Positions 17,098 to 26,572 of a DNA stretch of 64,000 bases are shown in pieces. Made by a program: the position numbers and the translations under genes. Position 1 is the first letter of the stretch. Each line of letters starts with the position of its first letter. The notes beneath the pieces were generated by a model. The model saw only the letters and a list, made by a program, of their open reading frames with translations. It did not search any database and was not told the DNA's origin. Origin of the DNA: Bacteroidales bacterium (GTDB taxonomy: Bacteria > Bacteroidota > Bacteroidia > Bacteroidales > JAADJA01); the NCBI GenBank assembly GCA_021740645.1, contig JAIOZL010000008.1:62001-126000 (forward strand). Reading direction: 5' to 3'.

Positions 17098-19074
17098 ATG
17101 AAAAAGCTGATTTATCTGTTTCTACTGGTAATTCCAGCCACCTATCTGTTTAGCCAAAATGAACATACCATTGGTAATACCTTTTACGATATCCAAACCA
17201 CGCGCTCAATGCAGGACAGGATTTGCCATTTTGATGATGGGACTATTGGGGCTGTGTATAATATGTCGCAAAACCCTAATGCCTATGATGACCTTGCCAT
17301 TGGGTATAACTATTTTGATGGGGTGTATTGGGGCCCTGAACCTTTTACAAGCATTACCTCAGGAATTGCTACCAACCCGTCGTATTCAAACTATGGGGAA
17401 AACGGGGAGATTGTTGCCTCTGAAGGCCAAAATGGTTTGTATATAAACTACCGGACAGAGAAAGGTACCGGCAACTGGCAGGAAATGATATTTCCGGGAC
17501 CAGCAGGATGTACAAAGCTTTATTCCCCGCAACTGGTAACTTCGGGAGCTGACAACCATATTATCCATCTTTTCGCTTTGTGTAAAGATCAAAGCATACA
17601 ACTCGATTACCAGGACAACATTGCTAAGGTTTTATACTCCCGCACTTCTGATGGAGGAGCCACCTGGGATATCTTGCATTATGAAATTCCCATAACCTCA
17701 GGTTCATTTGGTTTTTCGGAATTGTCCCTGATCACCGCCCAGCCAAAAGCTAATGTGCTGGCCTTTGTAATCGGTGACTATTTTACCAACCTTTTGCTCC
17801 TGAAATCAATAGATGGTGGTGATACCTGGCAGGAGACCATGATTTGGGAACACCCCTATCCAAATATGGAATTTGGAACAACGGTAACAGATACATTTTG
17901 GGCCAATACCGGTTCGATGGATATTGCAATTGATTCCGAACTTAAGGCGAATGTCGTTTTCTCTTTATGCCATATTAGCTCGCAAGTTTTAACCATTTGG
18001 TATAGTGATACCCTTGCTGACGGGGTTGTTTACTGGAACGAAGACAGGGATGTATTTTCCAATAACATTAATGCATTAAATCCACAAGGCCATCCAGATA
18101 GCGAACTGATTCAGGATTACAGCCTGATATCATGGTCACAGGATATAAATGGAAATGGAGTGCTGAATCTATTATGGAACTTTGGTGAGTATGGTATACA
18201 GGGAATATCAACTATGCCTTCTATTTGTATTTCGGAATGGGATCAAATTTTCGTAACCTGGGCCTCAGTAACCGAAACCTATAATAATGGAATGGAGGAC
18301 TATCGGCATCTATGGGCGCGTTCCTCGCCAAGTGGAGATTGGTGGGGTGGATTTCAGGATCTTACAGGGGATCTCATTCATATTTTTGATGAATGTGTTT
18401 TTCCAAATTTAGCCTCTTACGTTGATGACTACCTGCACCTGATTTATATGTACGATAGTCAACCGGGTATCCTTCCCTGGAATACCGAACCCACATTAAA
18501 CACTATTACCTACATGAAGGTTCCCCTGGAAGGACCTCCCATGAGCGTATGGGCAGATTTTATAGCAGATACAACCCTTATACACGCAGGAGAATCCATT
18601 CAATTTACCAACTTATCCTATGGCTATCCTCCTGACATGCTTGAATTCGAATGGCTATTTGAGGGTGGAAACCCTGCTTCATCTTCAGATACAAATCCTG
18701 TTGTTATTTATCCTGTCGCCGGGACTTATGATGTTACGCTTACATCAAGCATTCAAACGTTTACTTCCCACACCAAGCACATGGCTGATTATATCACTGT
18801 TCTGCCTCAAACAATAATAGATGATGGGAAAGAGATAGGAATAATGATCAGTCCGAATCCAACACGGGGTGATATTACCATTAAACTCATGGAACCCGCC
18901 TTAAGTTTGAGGATTTATGATGTTATTGGATCGAGGGTTTATTATAATGGGGAATTAAGTTCTGGTACAATTCAAAAAGTTGATATGGCCCACTTTTCCA
19001 GCGGCATTTATTATCTTCAAATAGAAATGGGAAATAGGCATGTAACGAAAAAAATTATTCTCAAAAAAGACTAA
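17098..19074 (+). CDS. Secreted BNR/sialidase-fold-like protein with PKD and T9SS sorting domain
   Basis: A 658-residue exported protein with signal peptide MKKLIYLFLLVIPATYLFSQ. The N-terminal two thirds contain beta-propeller hallmarks, including Asp-box-like turns SRTSDGGATWD and SIDGGDTWQ, as in BNR-repeat and sialidase-like folds. No catalytic set for a sialidase can be assigned. A PKD domain (about 490-575, VIYPVAGTYDVTLTSS) follows, and the C-terminus is a T9SS sorting domain (ISPNPTRGDITIKL to HVTKKIILK). Probably a surface-attached binding or sensory protein; substrate unknown. It ends exactly where the convergent sigma-factor gene ends. Confidence 0.82.
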   Translation: MKKLIYLFLLVIPATYLFSQNEHTIGNTFYDIQTTRSMQDRICHFDDGTIGAVYNMSQNPNAYDDLAIGYNYFDGVYWGPEPFTSITSGIATNPSYSNYGENGEIVASEGQNGLYINYRTEKGTGNWQEMIFPGPAGCTKLYSPQLVTSGADNHIIHLFALCKDQSIQLDYQDNIAKVLYSRTSDGGATWDILHYEIPITSGSFGFSELSLITAQPKANVLAFVIGDYFTNLLLLKSIDGGDTWQETMIWEHPYPNMEFGTTVTDTFWANTGSMDIAIDSELKANVVFSLCHISSQVLTIWYSDTLADGVVYWNEDRDVFSNNINALNPQGHPDSELIQDYSLISWSQDINGNGVLNLLWNFGEYGIQGISTMPSICISEWDQIFVTWASVTETYNNGMEDYRHLWARSSPSGDWWGGFQDLTGDLIHIFDECVFPNLASYVDDYLHLIYMYDSQPGILPWNTEPTLNTITYMKVPLEGPPMSVWADFIADTTLIHAGESIQFTNLSYGYPPDMLEFEWLFEGGNPASSSDTNPVVIYPVAGTYDVTLTSSIQTFTSHTKHMADYITVLPQTIIDDGKEIGIMISPNPTRGDITIKLMEPALSLRIYDVIGSRVYYNGELSSGTIQKVDMAHFSSGIYYLQIEMGNRHVTKKIILKKD

Positions 19075-19686
19075 CTAAATTTTCTCTTTCGAATTTTTTA
19101 ATATCTGGTAAAGAAATTCCCTTGCCCTGAATAGTTGCGCCTTAACTGTGCCTAAAGGAAGGTTCAGTTCATTGGCAATCTCTTCATAGGAAAACTCTTT
19201 AAAATAACGAAGCTCAATTAAGGTACGGTAGTGGGGCTTTAATTTCTCTACTACCTCACGCATCAGGATTATCTTTTGCTTCTTCACCAATTCTTCCTCA
19301 GGGTCGAGGGTTTGAGAAGGGATTTTGGAGGCCATTTCAGTACCTGTTTCATCATCATCATAATTGGCATCAATCGAAAAAGTATATTTTTTCTTTTTCC
19401 TGATAAAATCAATACAATTATTAGAAGCTATTTTAAAAAGCCATGTGCTGAAAGCATACTCGGGGGCATACTGGTGGAGTTTTTTAAAGGCTTTGCCAAA
19501 GGCCTCAATGGTAAGATCTTCCGCATCATGTGGATTGTTAGTCATTTTTAATAGCATAAAATACAGTGAGTCTCTGTAGTTTTTCATCAACTCAGCGTAG
19601 GCTTTCTGGTCGCCATCATCAATGGCTCTTTTCACCAATTGATAATCTCTTAATGCTTTCTCAGTTAAATGTGCAGTTACTTCCAT
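19075..19686 (-). CDS. ECF-type RNA polymerase sigma factor
   Basis: A 203-residue sigma-70 family factor with region 2 (NPHDAEDLTIEAFGKAF near 51-67, then FSTWLFKIASNNCIDFIR) and region 4 with its helix-turn-helix (FSYEEIANELNLPLGTVKAQ, about 164-183). An acidic linker, DANYDDDETGTE, joins them. No anti-sigma gene lies nearby, so activation is probably not by a classical membrane anti-sigma. Its start overlaps the end of the glycosyltransferase gene by 10 bases, so the two are cotranscribed. A SigP-like role in T9SS gene control is conceivable but unproven. Confidence 0.9.
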   Translation of the reverse strand: MEVTAHLTEKALRDYQLVKRAIDDGDQKAYAELMKNYRDSLYFMLLKMTNNPHDAEDLTIEAFGKAFKKLHQYAPEYAFSTWLFKIASNNCIDFIRKKKKYTFSIDANYDDDETGTEMASKIPSQTLDPEEELVKKQKIILMREVVEKLKPHYRTLIELRYFKEFSYEEIANELNLPLGTVKAQLFRAREFLYQILKNSKEKI

Positions 19687-20816
19687 CTGCTTTGTTTGAA
19701 CACCAGGTTAATACCAACAATAAGTGGGTAAATTAGCGTTAAAAATAGCTCAATCACTGGCGAAATTACTAATAATTTTTTTTCATCTAACTTATTAAAT
19801 GATTTTTTAAAAATAAACAGCTGACTCAGGTACCTTACGGCAAGTAAAATTAAAATAAAATATATTTTAAAATTTAATATAAGCAGGCCTACAAATGCCA
19901 CCAGCATTACTATCAGGCTGGCCGTATAAGCTCCCAACACCAATTTATGTTTTCGTTTGTAATATTTCCCGGTTGATAAATGCCTTCTTTTTTGCCTCCA
20001 CCATTCCTTAAAATTGTTTTTTGCCTCAGAAACGGTGAAACTTTTTGGGTGAATGCTGATGGCCGTATTTTTATTCTCTGCCATCTGGTTAACAAACAGA
20101 TCGTCATCACCCGAAGAAACTTTGTAATGTGATATAAATCCTTTTGCTTTATAGAAAAGTGATTTATGATAGGCAAGATTCCGGCCTACCCCCATATATG
20201 GAATTCCACCTAAGGCAAGTGATAAATATTGAATGGCTGTGAAAGCAGTTTCATAACGGATAACTTTGTTGATCCAGCCCTTTTTTTCCCGTTGTTTTCC
20301 ATAACCTAAAACGATAGACTTCCCTCCGGCGAAACCTGAAACCATAATATTTATCCATTCCTTGCTTTGAGGAAGACAATCTGCATCTGTCAAAAGAAGA
20401 TGTTCATATTTGGCCGATTTGATTCCAAGGGCTAATGGAAACTTTTTTCCTTTAAAAAAATTCAAATCCTGTTGAATGCTGACCACTTTAAGATGGGGAT
20501 ATTGCCGGGCTAAATCTTCCAGCAAAAAAATAGTTTCATCGTCGGATGCATCATTTACAAGCACTACTTCAAATTCGGGGTACTCCTGTTCAAGGATTAC
20601 CGGCAAGTTATTCTTAAGATTGATATATTCATTTTTGGCGGATATTACAATAGAAACCGGCTGGAAATATGACTGTTCGCTATCAGGAACTTTATAAAAG
20701 GCAAGTCGGGCATAAAAGCCCCAGAAATAAAAAAGCTGGATCAGTATACAAACTGTAAACACCAGTAATAATAGCCCTTCCAGCGCTTGAAAATCAATGC
20801 CCAATAGCGTCATCAT
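19677..20816 (-). CDS. Family 2 glycosyltransferase, membrane-bound
   Basis: A 379-residue inner-membrane enzyme: one N-terminal transmembrane segment (about 13-35), a GT-A domain starting VSIVISAKNE near 54-63, with the metal-binding DAD at 144-146, the acceptor-side GDDD at 236-239 and QKRRHLSTG at 275-283 (QxxRW-like position), then two to three C-terminal membrane helices. This layout is that of processive or lipid-linked GT2 enzymes. Donor and product are unknown. First gene of a two-gene unit with the ECF sigma factor; divergent from tgt. Confidence 0.85.
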   Translation of the reverse strand: MMTLLGIDFQALEGLLLLVFTVCILIQLFYFWGFYARLAFYKVPDSEQSYFQPVSIVISAKNEYINLKNNLPVILEQEYPEFEVVLVNDASDDETIFLLEDLARQYPHLKVVSIQQDLNFFKGKKFPLALGIKSAKYEHLLLTDADCLPQSKEWINIMVSGFAGGKSIVLGYGKQREKKGWINKVIRYETAFTAIQYLSLALGGIPYMGVGRNLAYHKSLFYKAKGFISHYKVSSGDDDLFVNQMAENKNTAISIHPKSFTVSEAKNNFKEWWRQKRRHLSTGKYYKRKHKLVLGAYTASLIVMLVAFVGLLILNFKIYFILILLAVRYLSQLFIFKKSFNKLDEKKLLVISPVIELFLTLIYPLIVGINLVFKQSRWK

Positions 20817-20916
20817 TTATTATTAGTAAATACAAATGTACACCTTAGTAATGGATTTAATTTATCTTTACGCCTCGTAATACTAACATTTCACTGTTGA
20901 AGAATTTGCTTCATTA

Positions 20917-22050
20917 ATGTTAACATTTAAACTAAACGGTAAGGACAAAAATTCCTCAGCCAGGGCAGGAGAAATAATCACCGGCCATGGAAAAATCCAA
21001 ACCCCGATATTTATGCCGGTGGGAACAGCTGGTGCAGTTAAAGCCGTACATATGTCAGAGTTGGAGGTTGATATCAAGGCTCAGATAATCCTGGGCAATA
21101 CCTATCACCTTTACCTAAGGCCCGGGCTGGAAGTAATTCGCGCAGCCGGAGGCTTACATCAATTCAACAGTTGGGGAAAACCAATTTTAACTGACAGCGG
21201 TGGCTACCAGGTATATTCTCTTGCGAATACACGAAAACTAACCGAAGAAGGTGTAATTTTTAATTCGCATATCGAAGGATCTAAACATCGGTTTACTCCA
21301 GAGGTAGTGATTGACATACAACGGGTGATAGGTGCGGATATCATTATGGCATTTGATGAATGTACCCCCTACCCTTGTGAATATGATTACGCAAAAAACT
21401 CGATGTACCTTACACATAAATGGCTCGATAGGTGTATATCTCATTTTGATAGTACCAGGCCCTTGTATGGATATGACCAGTCGCTTTTCCCGATAGTTCA
21501 AGGAAGTGTATACAAAGATCTGAGGAAAATTTCAGCAGAGACCATTGCTTCGAAAAATGCTGCAGGTAATGCCATTGGGGGATTATCAGTAGGTGAGCCC
21601 CATGAAATGATGTATGAGATGACGGAATTGGTATGTTCCTTTTTACCTGAAAATAAACCCAGGTACCTGATGGGTGTAGGAACTCCGGTTAATATCCTGG
21701 AAAGTATTGCCCTGGGGGTTGATATGTTTGATTGTGTGATGCCCACCCGGAATGCAAGGCACGGGATTATTTATACACAAAATGGGATCATCAATATTAA
21801 AAATGAAAAATGGAAAATGGACTATTCTCCCCTTGATGAAAACGGAACTTCCTTTGTAGACGCACAATATTCGAAGGCTTACTTACGTCATTTATTCCAT
21901 TCGCAGGAAATACTGGCAGGGATGATTGCAAGTTTGCATAACCTGGCATTTTATTTAAGACTGGTTTCAGAGGCCCGGGAAAAGATTTTATCAGGTGAAT
22001 TTTTCGCCTGGAAAGAAAATATGGTAAAACATTTGGCAAACAGAATTTAA
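20917..22050 (+). CDS. tgt: tRNA-guanine transglycosylase lacking the usual zinc cysteines
   Basis: Exchanges guanine-34 for preQ1 in tRNAs with GUN anticodons, the last base-swap step of queuosine synthesis. The 377-residue protein has the catalytic TDSGGYQV (92-99) and the nucleophile aspartate in GVDMFDCVMPTRNARHG (D269). Between residues 306 and 320, where most bacterial enzymes carry the zinc ligands CxCxxC, the sequence is LDENGTSFVDAQYSK with no cysteine, although the following histidine (SLHNLAFY) is kept. This may be a lineage trait. The lptF/G-like gene follows 8 bases later. Confidence 0.95.
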   Translation: MLTFKLNGKDKNSSARAGEIITGHGKIQTPIFMPVGTAGAVKAVHMSELEVDIKAQIILGNTYHLYLRPGLEVIRAAGGLHQFNSWGKPILTDSGGYQVYSLANTRKLTEEGVIFNSHIEGSKHRFTPEVVIDIQRVIGADIIMAFDECTPYPCEYDYAKNSMYLTHKWLDRCISHFDSTRPLYGYDQSLFPIVQGSVYKDLRKISAETIASKNAAGNAIGGLSVGEPHEMMYEMTELVCSFLPENKPRYLMGVGTPVNILESIALGVDMFDCVMPTRNARHGIIYTQNGIINIKNEKWKMDYSPLDENGTSFVDAQYSKAYLRHLFHSQEILAGMIASLHNLAFYLRLVSEAREKILSGEFFAWKENMVKHLANRI

Positions 22051-22058
22051 TACTAAGC

Positions 22059-23135
22059 GTGAAAAAGATTGACATCTATATCATTAAAAAATTCCTGGGA
22101 ACTTTTTTCTTCGCCATTGCCTTGCTTATTTTAATTGTGATAGTGTTTGATATCTCTGAAAAAATTGATGATTTTTTGGAAAAACAAGCTTCTCTCTACC
22201 AAATACTTTTCGAATATTACCTAAACTTTATCCCATACTTTGTTAACCTGTTCAGTTATCTGTTCACATTTATTGCAGTTATTTTCTTCACCTCCAAGAT
22301 GGCTTCAAACAGTGAGATTGTTGCGATTTTGAGCAGTGGAATCAGCTTTAGGAGGTTTTTATTCCCCTATCTTCTTTCAGCCGTTTTTTTAGGCCTCATG
22401 TCGTTTTACCTGGCTAATTTCCTGATCCCGAAAACCAACAAAAAAATGATGGCTTTCGAAAAAACTTATCTAAAAAATCCTTACCGTAACCGCGACCGGA
22501 ATATCCATATGCAAATAAAACCAGGAACCTTTGTATATATGGAAAGCTATGACAACAGATCCAACACAGGTTATAAGTTTTCACTTGAACAATACAAAAA
22601 CAACCGCCTGGAATATAAATTAATTTCAGACCGGATACTTTGGGATAGTGTTAAAGGGGAATGGAGTATAAAGAATTACACGATTCGAAAGATCTATGAT
22701 AAAGACGAAAAGTTAATTAAAGGAGATGTGATTGATACTTTATTAAACATGTACCCCCAGGAATTTACGTTTATTCTTGACGACATGAAAACCATGAACT
22801 TCAGCGAGCTGCGGGCATTTATTGAAAAAGAACGGTTAAAAGGATCAAAACTGATTAGTGAATATGAAGTGGAAAAACATAAACGAATTGCTTTTCCGTT
22901 TGCCACCATAATTCTTACTTTAATAGGAGTTTCGATTAGCAGTCGGAAAGTACGGGGAGGGATTGGAATGCATCTTGGTTTTGGATTAGGTATCACTTTT
23001 GGATTTATTCTTTTTCAGCAGGTTACTACTGTATTTGCCACACGTGGAAGCATGGCCCCCTGGCTCTCAGTTTGGATACCGAACATGATCTTTGGGGTTG
23101 TGGCAATTTTTCTCTACCGTATAGCCCCTAAGTAA
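22059..23135 (+). CDS. LptF/LptG (YjgP/YjgQ) family permease
   Basis: A 358-residue inner-membrane protein with an N-terminal pair of membrane spans (about 12-34 and 54-78), a third at about 101-122, a large periplasmic beta-jellyroll region (about 145-255) and three C-terminal spans. This is the topology of the permease subunits that extract lipopolysaccharide with LptB. The start is a GTG 8 bases after tgt; no better ATG exists. The family pair LptF/LptG cannot be told apart here, and only one copy is present in the window. Convergent with ispE, the two stops being one base apart. Confidence 0.9.
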   Translation: MKKIDIYIIKKFLGTFFFAIALLILIVIVFDISEKIDDFLEKQASLYQILFEYYLNFIPYFVNLFSYLFTFIAVIFFTSKMASNSEIVAILSSGISFRRFLFPYLLSAVFLGLMSFYLANFLIPKTNKKMMAFEKTYLKNPYRNRDRNIHMQIKPGTFVYMESYDNRSNTGYKFSLEQYKNNRLEYKLISDRILWDSVKGEWSIKNYTIRKIYDKDEKLIKGDVIDTLLNMYPQEFTFILDDMKTMNFSELRAFIEKERLKGSKLISEYEVEKHKRIAFPFATIILTLIGVSISSRKVRGGIGMHLGFGLGITFGFILFQQVTTVFATRGSMAPWLSVWIPNMIFGVVAIFLYRIAPK

Positions 23136-23136
23136 A

Positions 23137-23952
23137 TTATTCTATAAATTTTTTCCAGACAAAGCAATCTTTAAATAAGCCATTTAGATTAGGTGGGTTA
23201 CTGAAAATCCCATATAAAGCGGCTCCTGAGCCAGTTAAAGAAGCGTATAAAGCACCCTCATTTAAAAGTTTTTCTTTTATATCTAAAATTACAGGAAAGC
23301 GCTTGGAAACTGGGATTTCGAAATCATTAATCAATTGACCATTCCACTCACTTACAGGATTTGAAATGATATTATGAAGTGGACTCTCTTTAATTGAAGG
23401 TGTAATCCATGAATAGGCCTCCGGGGTTTTGATATGAACTTCCGGTTTAACAATAATTATATGATAGCCAGTAAGGTCGACCTTCACCGCCTTAAACTGA
23501 TCGCCTTTTTGAAAAGCCAGAGCCGGTGTATTTTTTATAAAAAAAGCACAATCACTTCCTAACTGCCTGCAATACCCTTCCATTTGGTCATTAGAAAGAT
23601 TTAGTTTAAACAGCTGATTCAACAGCATAATTGTATGAGCTGCATCAGCTGATCCCCCTCCTAATCCTGCGCCCATTGGGATGGCTTTATATAGATGGAT
23701 ATGAACATCCTTAAGGGCAAAGTCGGATTTTAACAGTTCATACGCCTTTACAACCAAATTACTTTTACGATCTCCCTGAATTTTAAGGCCGCTGTCCGTA
23801 AAGGAAAACCGCTTATCTGAGGAAGGAATGATCTCTAAAGCGTCATTTAAAGGGATTGGATACAGGATAGTTTTCACATTATGAAAACCATCAATACGTT
23901 TATTTAAAACGGAAAGCCCTAGGTTAATTTTACAAGAAGGAAAACTTATCAT
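23137..23952 (-). CDS. ispE: 4-diphosphocytidyl-2-C-methyl-D-erythritol kinase
   Basis: GHMP kinase of the methylerythritol phosphate route to isoprenoids. The 271-residue protein has the N-terminal lysine motif PSCKINLGL (6-14), the ATP loop PMGAGLGGGSADAA at 92-105 with the catalytic aspartate D103, and the C-terminal glycine motif LTGSGAALYG. It works in the same pathway as ispG at 38.8 kb, so this organism makes isoprenoids by the MEP route. Length is normal. Confidence 0.95.
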   Translation of the reverse strand: MISFPSCKINLGLSVLNKRIDGFHNVKTILYPIPLNDALEIIPSSDKRFSFTDSGLKIQGDRKSNLVVKAYELLKSDFALKDVHIHLYKAIPMGAGLGGGSADAAHTIMLLNQLFKLNLSNDQMEGYCRQLGSDCAFFIKNTPALAFQKGDQFKAVKVDLTGYHIIIVKPEVHIKTPEAYSWITPSIKESPLHNIISNPVSEWNGQLINDFEIPVSKRFPVILDIKEKLLNEGALYASLTGSGAALYGIFSNPPNLNGLFKDCFVWKKFIE

Positions 23953-23980
23953 AATAAAATTTCGTCAAGCTAAATTATTG

Positions 23981-23988
23981 TAATTTTG
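23981..23988 (+). promoter_or_regulatory. Predicted promoter -7 box of the GH3-like gene
   Basis: TAATTTTG, a perfect TAnnTTTG match, with TTTC 17 bases upstream as an approximate -33 element; 43 bases before the ATG. Confidence 0.5.
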
Positions 23989-24031
23989 GGAATCTTCATA
24001 AAAATATATTTTCACTAAGACTTTGGTTTAA

Positions 24032-25546
24032 ATGGCATTTATTAATTCAGTACTGGCATGGCTAATGAAAAAACGGTTTCACCAAATTGAACTGTTTATG
24101 AAATATCCCTATGAGGTACAGGAGGAATGGTTCAAACGTTTGGTTTTAACTGCACAAAATACAGAGTGGGGGAAAAAATTTGAATATGCCTCTATTTCCA
24201 ATCCTGATGTATATCGCGAGAGGGTTCCGATTACAGATTACGATACCTTAAAACCATATATCGACAGGCTCAGGACAGGAGAACAAAATCTACTCTGGAA
24301 TTCAGAAATTAAACTTTTTGCAAGGTCCTCAGGAACCACATCAGATAAGAGTAAATTTATTCCGGTTAGTGAAGAAGCCCTTGAGGAATGCCACTTCAAA
24401 GGGGGTAAAGACATGCTATCCATTTATTGCAACAATTATCCCGAAACATTACTTTTTGATGGAAGAGGATTATCTGTTGGAGGCAGCCATAACATAACCG
24501 AGATCAATAACGAAAGTTATTATGCTGGTGATCTTTCTGCTTTGATAGTTGAAAAACTTCCATACTGGGCTGAATTTATCCGCGTTCCAAAAAAATCTGT
24601 TGCGCTCATGGATGAGTGGGAACAAAAGATTGAAAAAATGGCTGCCGACACCATTGAACATAATGTAACCAATATTCTGGGTGTCCCTTCATGGATCCTT
24701 TTACTTCTGCGGCGAATACTGGATATCACAGGCAAGGATAACATTAAAGAGGTTTGGCCAAATCTTGAAGTATTTTTTCATGGGGGTGTAAACTTTACAC
24801 CTTATCGAAAACAATTCGATGATATCATTCCAGTAGGAAGCATAAATTATATGGAAACCTATAATGCTTCGGAAGGATTTTTTGGATTACAAGACAGAAC
24901 TGATTCAGCTGATTTATTACTCATGCTCGACTATGGGATATTCTATGAATTTATCCCCATCGAAAACTTAGGGAATGAGAATCCAAAAACCTTGCTCTTG
25001 CACGAAGTTGAAAAGAATAAAAATTACGCCCTGGTTATTTCTACGAATGCTGGGTTATGGCGGTATTTAATTGGCGACACTGTTCAATTTACCAGTCTTA
25101 ACCCCTATCGGGTAAAAATAACAGGACGGACAAAAACATTCATCAATGCTGTGGGCGAAGAATTAATTGAAGATAATGCCATTAAGGGCCTGGCTATTGC
25201 TTGCGAGAAATGCAATTGCAAGATTAGTGAATTTACTGCTGGCCCTGTTTATTTTGAATCTGGGAAAAATGCAGCTCACGAGTGGTTGATTGAGTTTTCG
25301 GATGTGCCAGAAAACCTTGATTATTTTGCTGAAACCTTTGATAATGCCTTGAAATCCATAAACTCTGATTATGAAGCAAAGCGTTACCACAATTTAGTTT
25401 TACGAGAACCTGTTATTAAAATAGTGCCTCCTAAAACTTTTTATTTTTGGTTAAAACGCCGCAATAAATTAGGAGGTCAAAATAAAGTCCCGCGTTTGTC
25501 GAATGACCGGAATATTGTTGATGAAATCCTGGAAATGGTTAATTAA
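24032..25546 (+). CDS. GH3 (auxin-responsive promoter) family protein
   Basis: A 504-residue protein of the adenylate-forming ANL superfamily, GH3 branch. Visible motifs are the ATP-binding ARSSGTTSDKSKFIP (about 107-121), ETYNASEGFFGLQ in the middle, and LWRYLIGDTVQF with ITGRTKTFINAVGEEL towards the C-terminal part. Plant GH3 enzymes conjugate amino acids to acyl acids such as auxin; bacterial members are common in Bacteroidota and their substrate is mostly unknown. No signal peptide. Own promoter; followed by a deoxynucleoside kinase after 67 bases. Confidence 0.85.
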   Translation: MAFINSVLAWLMKKRFHQIELFMKYPYEVQEEWFKRLVLTAQNTEWGKKFEYASISNPDVYRERVPITDYDTLKPYIDRLRTGEQNLLWNSEIKLFARSSGTTSDKSKFIPVSEEALEECHFKGGKDMLSIYCNNYPETLLFDGRGLSVGGSHNITEINNESYYAGDLSALIVEKLPYWAEFIRVPKKSVALMDEWEQKIEKMAADTIEHNVTNILGVPSWILLLLRRILDITGKDNIKEVWPNLEVFFHGGVNFTPYRKQFDDIIPVGSINYMETYNASEGFFGLQDRTDSADLLLMLDYGIFYEFIPIENLGNENPKTLLLHEVEKNKNYALVISTNAGLWRYLIGDTVQFTSLNPYRVKITGRTKTFINAVGEELIEDNAIKGLAIACEKCNCKISEFTAGPVYFESGKNAAHEWLIEFSDVPENLDYFAETFDNALKSINSDYEAKRYHNLVLREPVIKIVPPKTFYFWLKRRNKLGGQNKVPRLSNDRNIVDEILEMVN

Positions 25547-25613
25547 ATAATTGCCGGCTTAAATCAGTGACCACAAAAATTTTATTACTTTTATCTTTTA
25601 AAAAAATAAGAAT

Positions 25614-26228
25614 ATGCATATTGCAATTGCCGGAAATATTGGATCAGGAAAAACTACCCTTACGCGTTTATTATCAAAACATTTCAAGTGGGAAGCTCAC
25701 TATGAGGACGTAGATACCAACCCCTATTTAAACAGTTTTTATGAAGACATGCAACGTTGGTCGTTTAACCTTCAAATTTACTTTCTAAATAGCAGGTTCA
25801 GGCAAATACTTTCGATTAGAGAAGGTGATAAAACTGTTGTACAGGACAGAACTATATACGAGGATGCCTACATATTTGCGCCTAACCTCCATTACATGAA
25901 CCTCATGACCACAAGAGATTTTGAAAATTACATTTCTTTATTTGAGCTCATGAGTTCGTTAGTGCAACCTCCTGATCTATTGATTTATTTAAGGGCATCT
26001 GTTCCAACTTTGGTTAATCAAATACAAAAACGGGGAAGGGATTATGAAGAAGCTATCCGGCTTGACTACCTGAAAAGGCTGAATGAAAGGTATGAATCAT
26101 GGATCACAAATTATAAATTGGGCAAGCTGTTAATTTTTAATGTGGATGATATTGATGTAGAAGAAAATCCCGAAGACCTGGCCATGATCATCGAAAAAGT
26201 TAATGCCGAGCTTCACGGACTCTTTTAA
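25614..26228 (+). CDS. Deoxynucleoside kinase
   Basis: A 204-residue salvage kinase that phosphorylates deoxynucleosides with ATP. It has the P-loop GNIGSGKTTLT at 7-17, the catalytic EDVDTNPYL segment near 32-40, the substrate-binding VVQDRTIYEDAYIF, and the LID arginines in QKRGRDYE. It resembles the dGK/dAK and human-type dNK family, so specificity for deoxyadenosine or deoxyguanosine is possible but not readable from sequence. csaA follows 10 bases downstream, and a compact plus-strand run continues to kdsB. Confidence 0.9.
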   Translation: MHIAIAGNIGSGKTTLTRLLSKHFKWEAHYEDVDTNPYLNSFYEDMQRWSFNLQIYFLNSRFRQILSIREGDKTVVQDRTIYEDAYIFAPNLHYMNLMTTRDFENYISLFELMSSLVQPPDLLIYLRASVPTLVNQIQKRGRDYEEAIRLDYLKRLNERYESWITNYKLGKLLIFNVDDIDVEENPEDLAMIIEKVNAELHGLF

Positions 26229-26238
26229 GCAATTGTTC

Positions 26239-26571
26239 ATGGCAACCATTCAGGATTTTGAAAAACTTGACATTCGCACTGGGAAAATAATTGAAGTAAG
26301 TCCCTTTCCGGAAGCCAGGAAACCTGCTTATAAGCTTTTGATTGATTTTGGAGATAAAATTGGAATAAAAAAATCTTCTGCCCAACTGGTTCAAAATTAT
26401 AAACCCGAACAATTATTGAATAAAAATATTTTAGCAGTGGTCAATTTCCCTTCGAGACAAATTGGCCCATTTATTTCTGAGGTATTAACTTTGGGTGTCC
26501 CCGACCACGATGGAGAAACCATATTGATTATTCCTGAGAAATCAACGCCATTAGGAGCTAAACTTTATTAA
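26239..26571 (+). CDS. csaA: CsaA-like tRNA-binding (OB-fold) protein
   Basis: A 110-residue protein starting MATIQDFEKLDIRTGKII, the characteristic opening of the CsaA and EMAP-II/ARC1 tRNA-binding OB domain. It also has NFPSRQIGPFISEVLTLG, the dimer and RNA-groove motif. The ATG at 26239 is chosen because the 12 residues of the longer frame overlap the kinase end and are not conserved-looking. CsaA has been described as an export-related chaperone and as a tRNA binder. Tightly packed between its neighbours. Confidence 0.9.
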   Translation: MATIQDFEKLDIRTGKIIEVSPFPEARKPAYKLLIDFGDKIGIKKSSAQLVQNYKPEQLLNKNILAVVNFPSRQIGPFISEVLTLGVPDHDGETILIIPEKSTPLGAKLY

Positions 26572-26572
26572 A

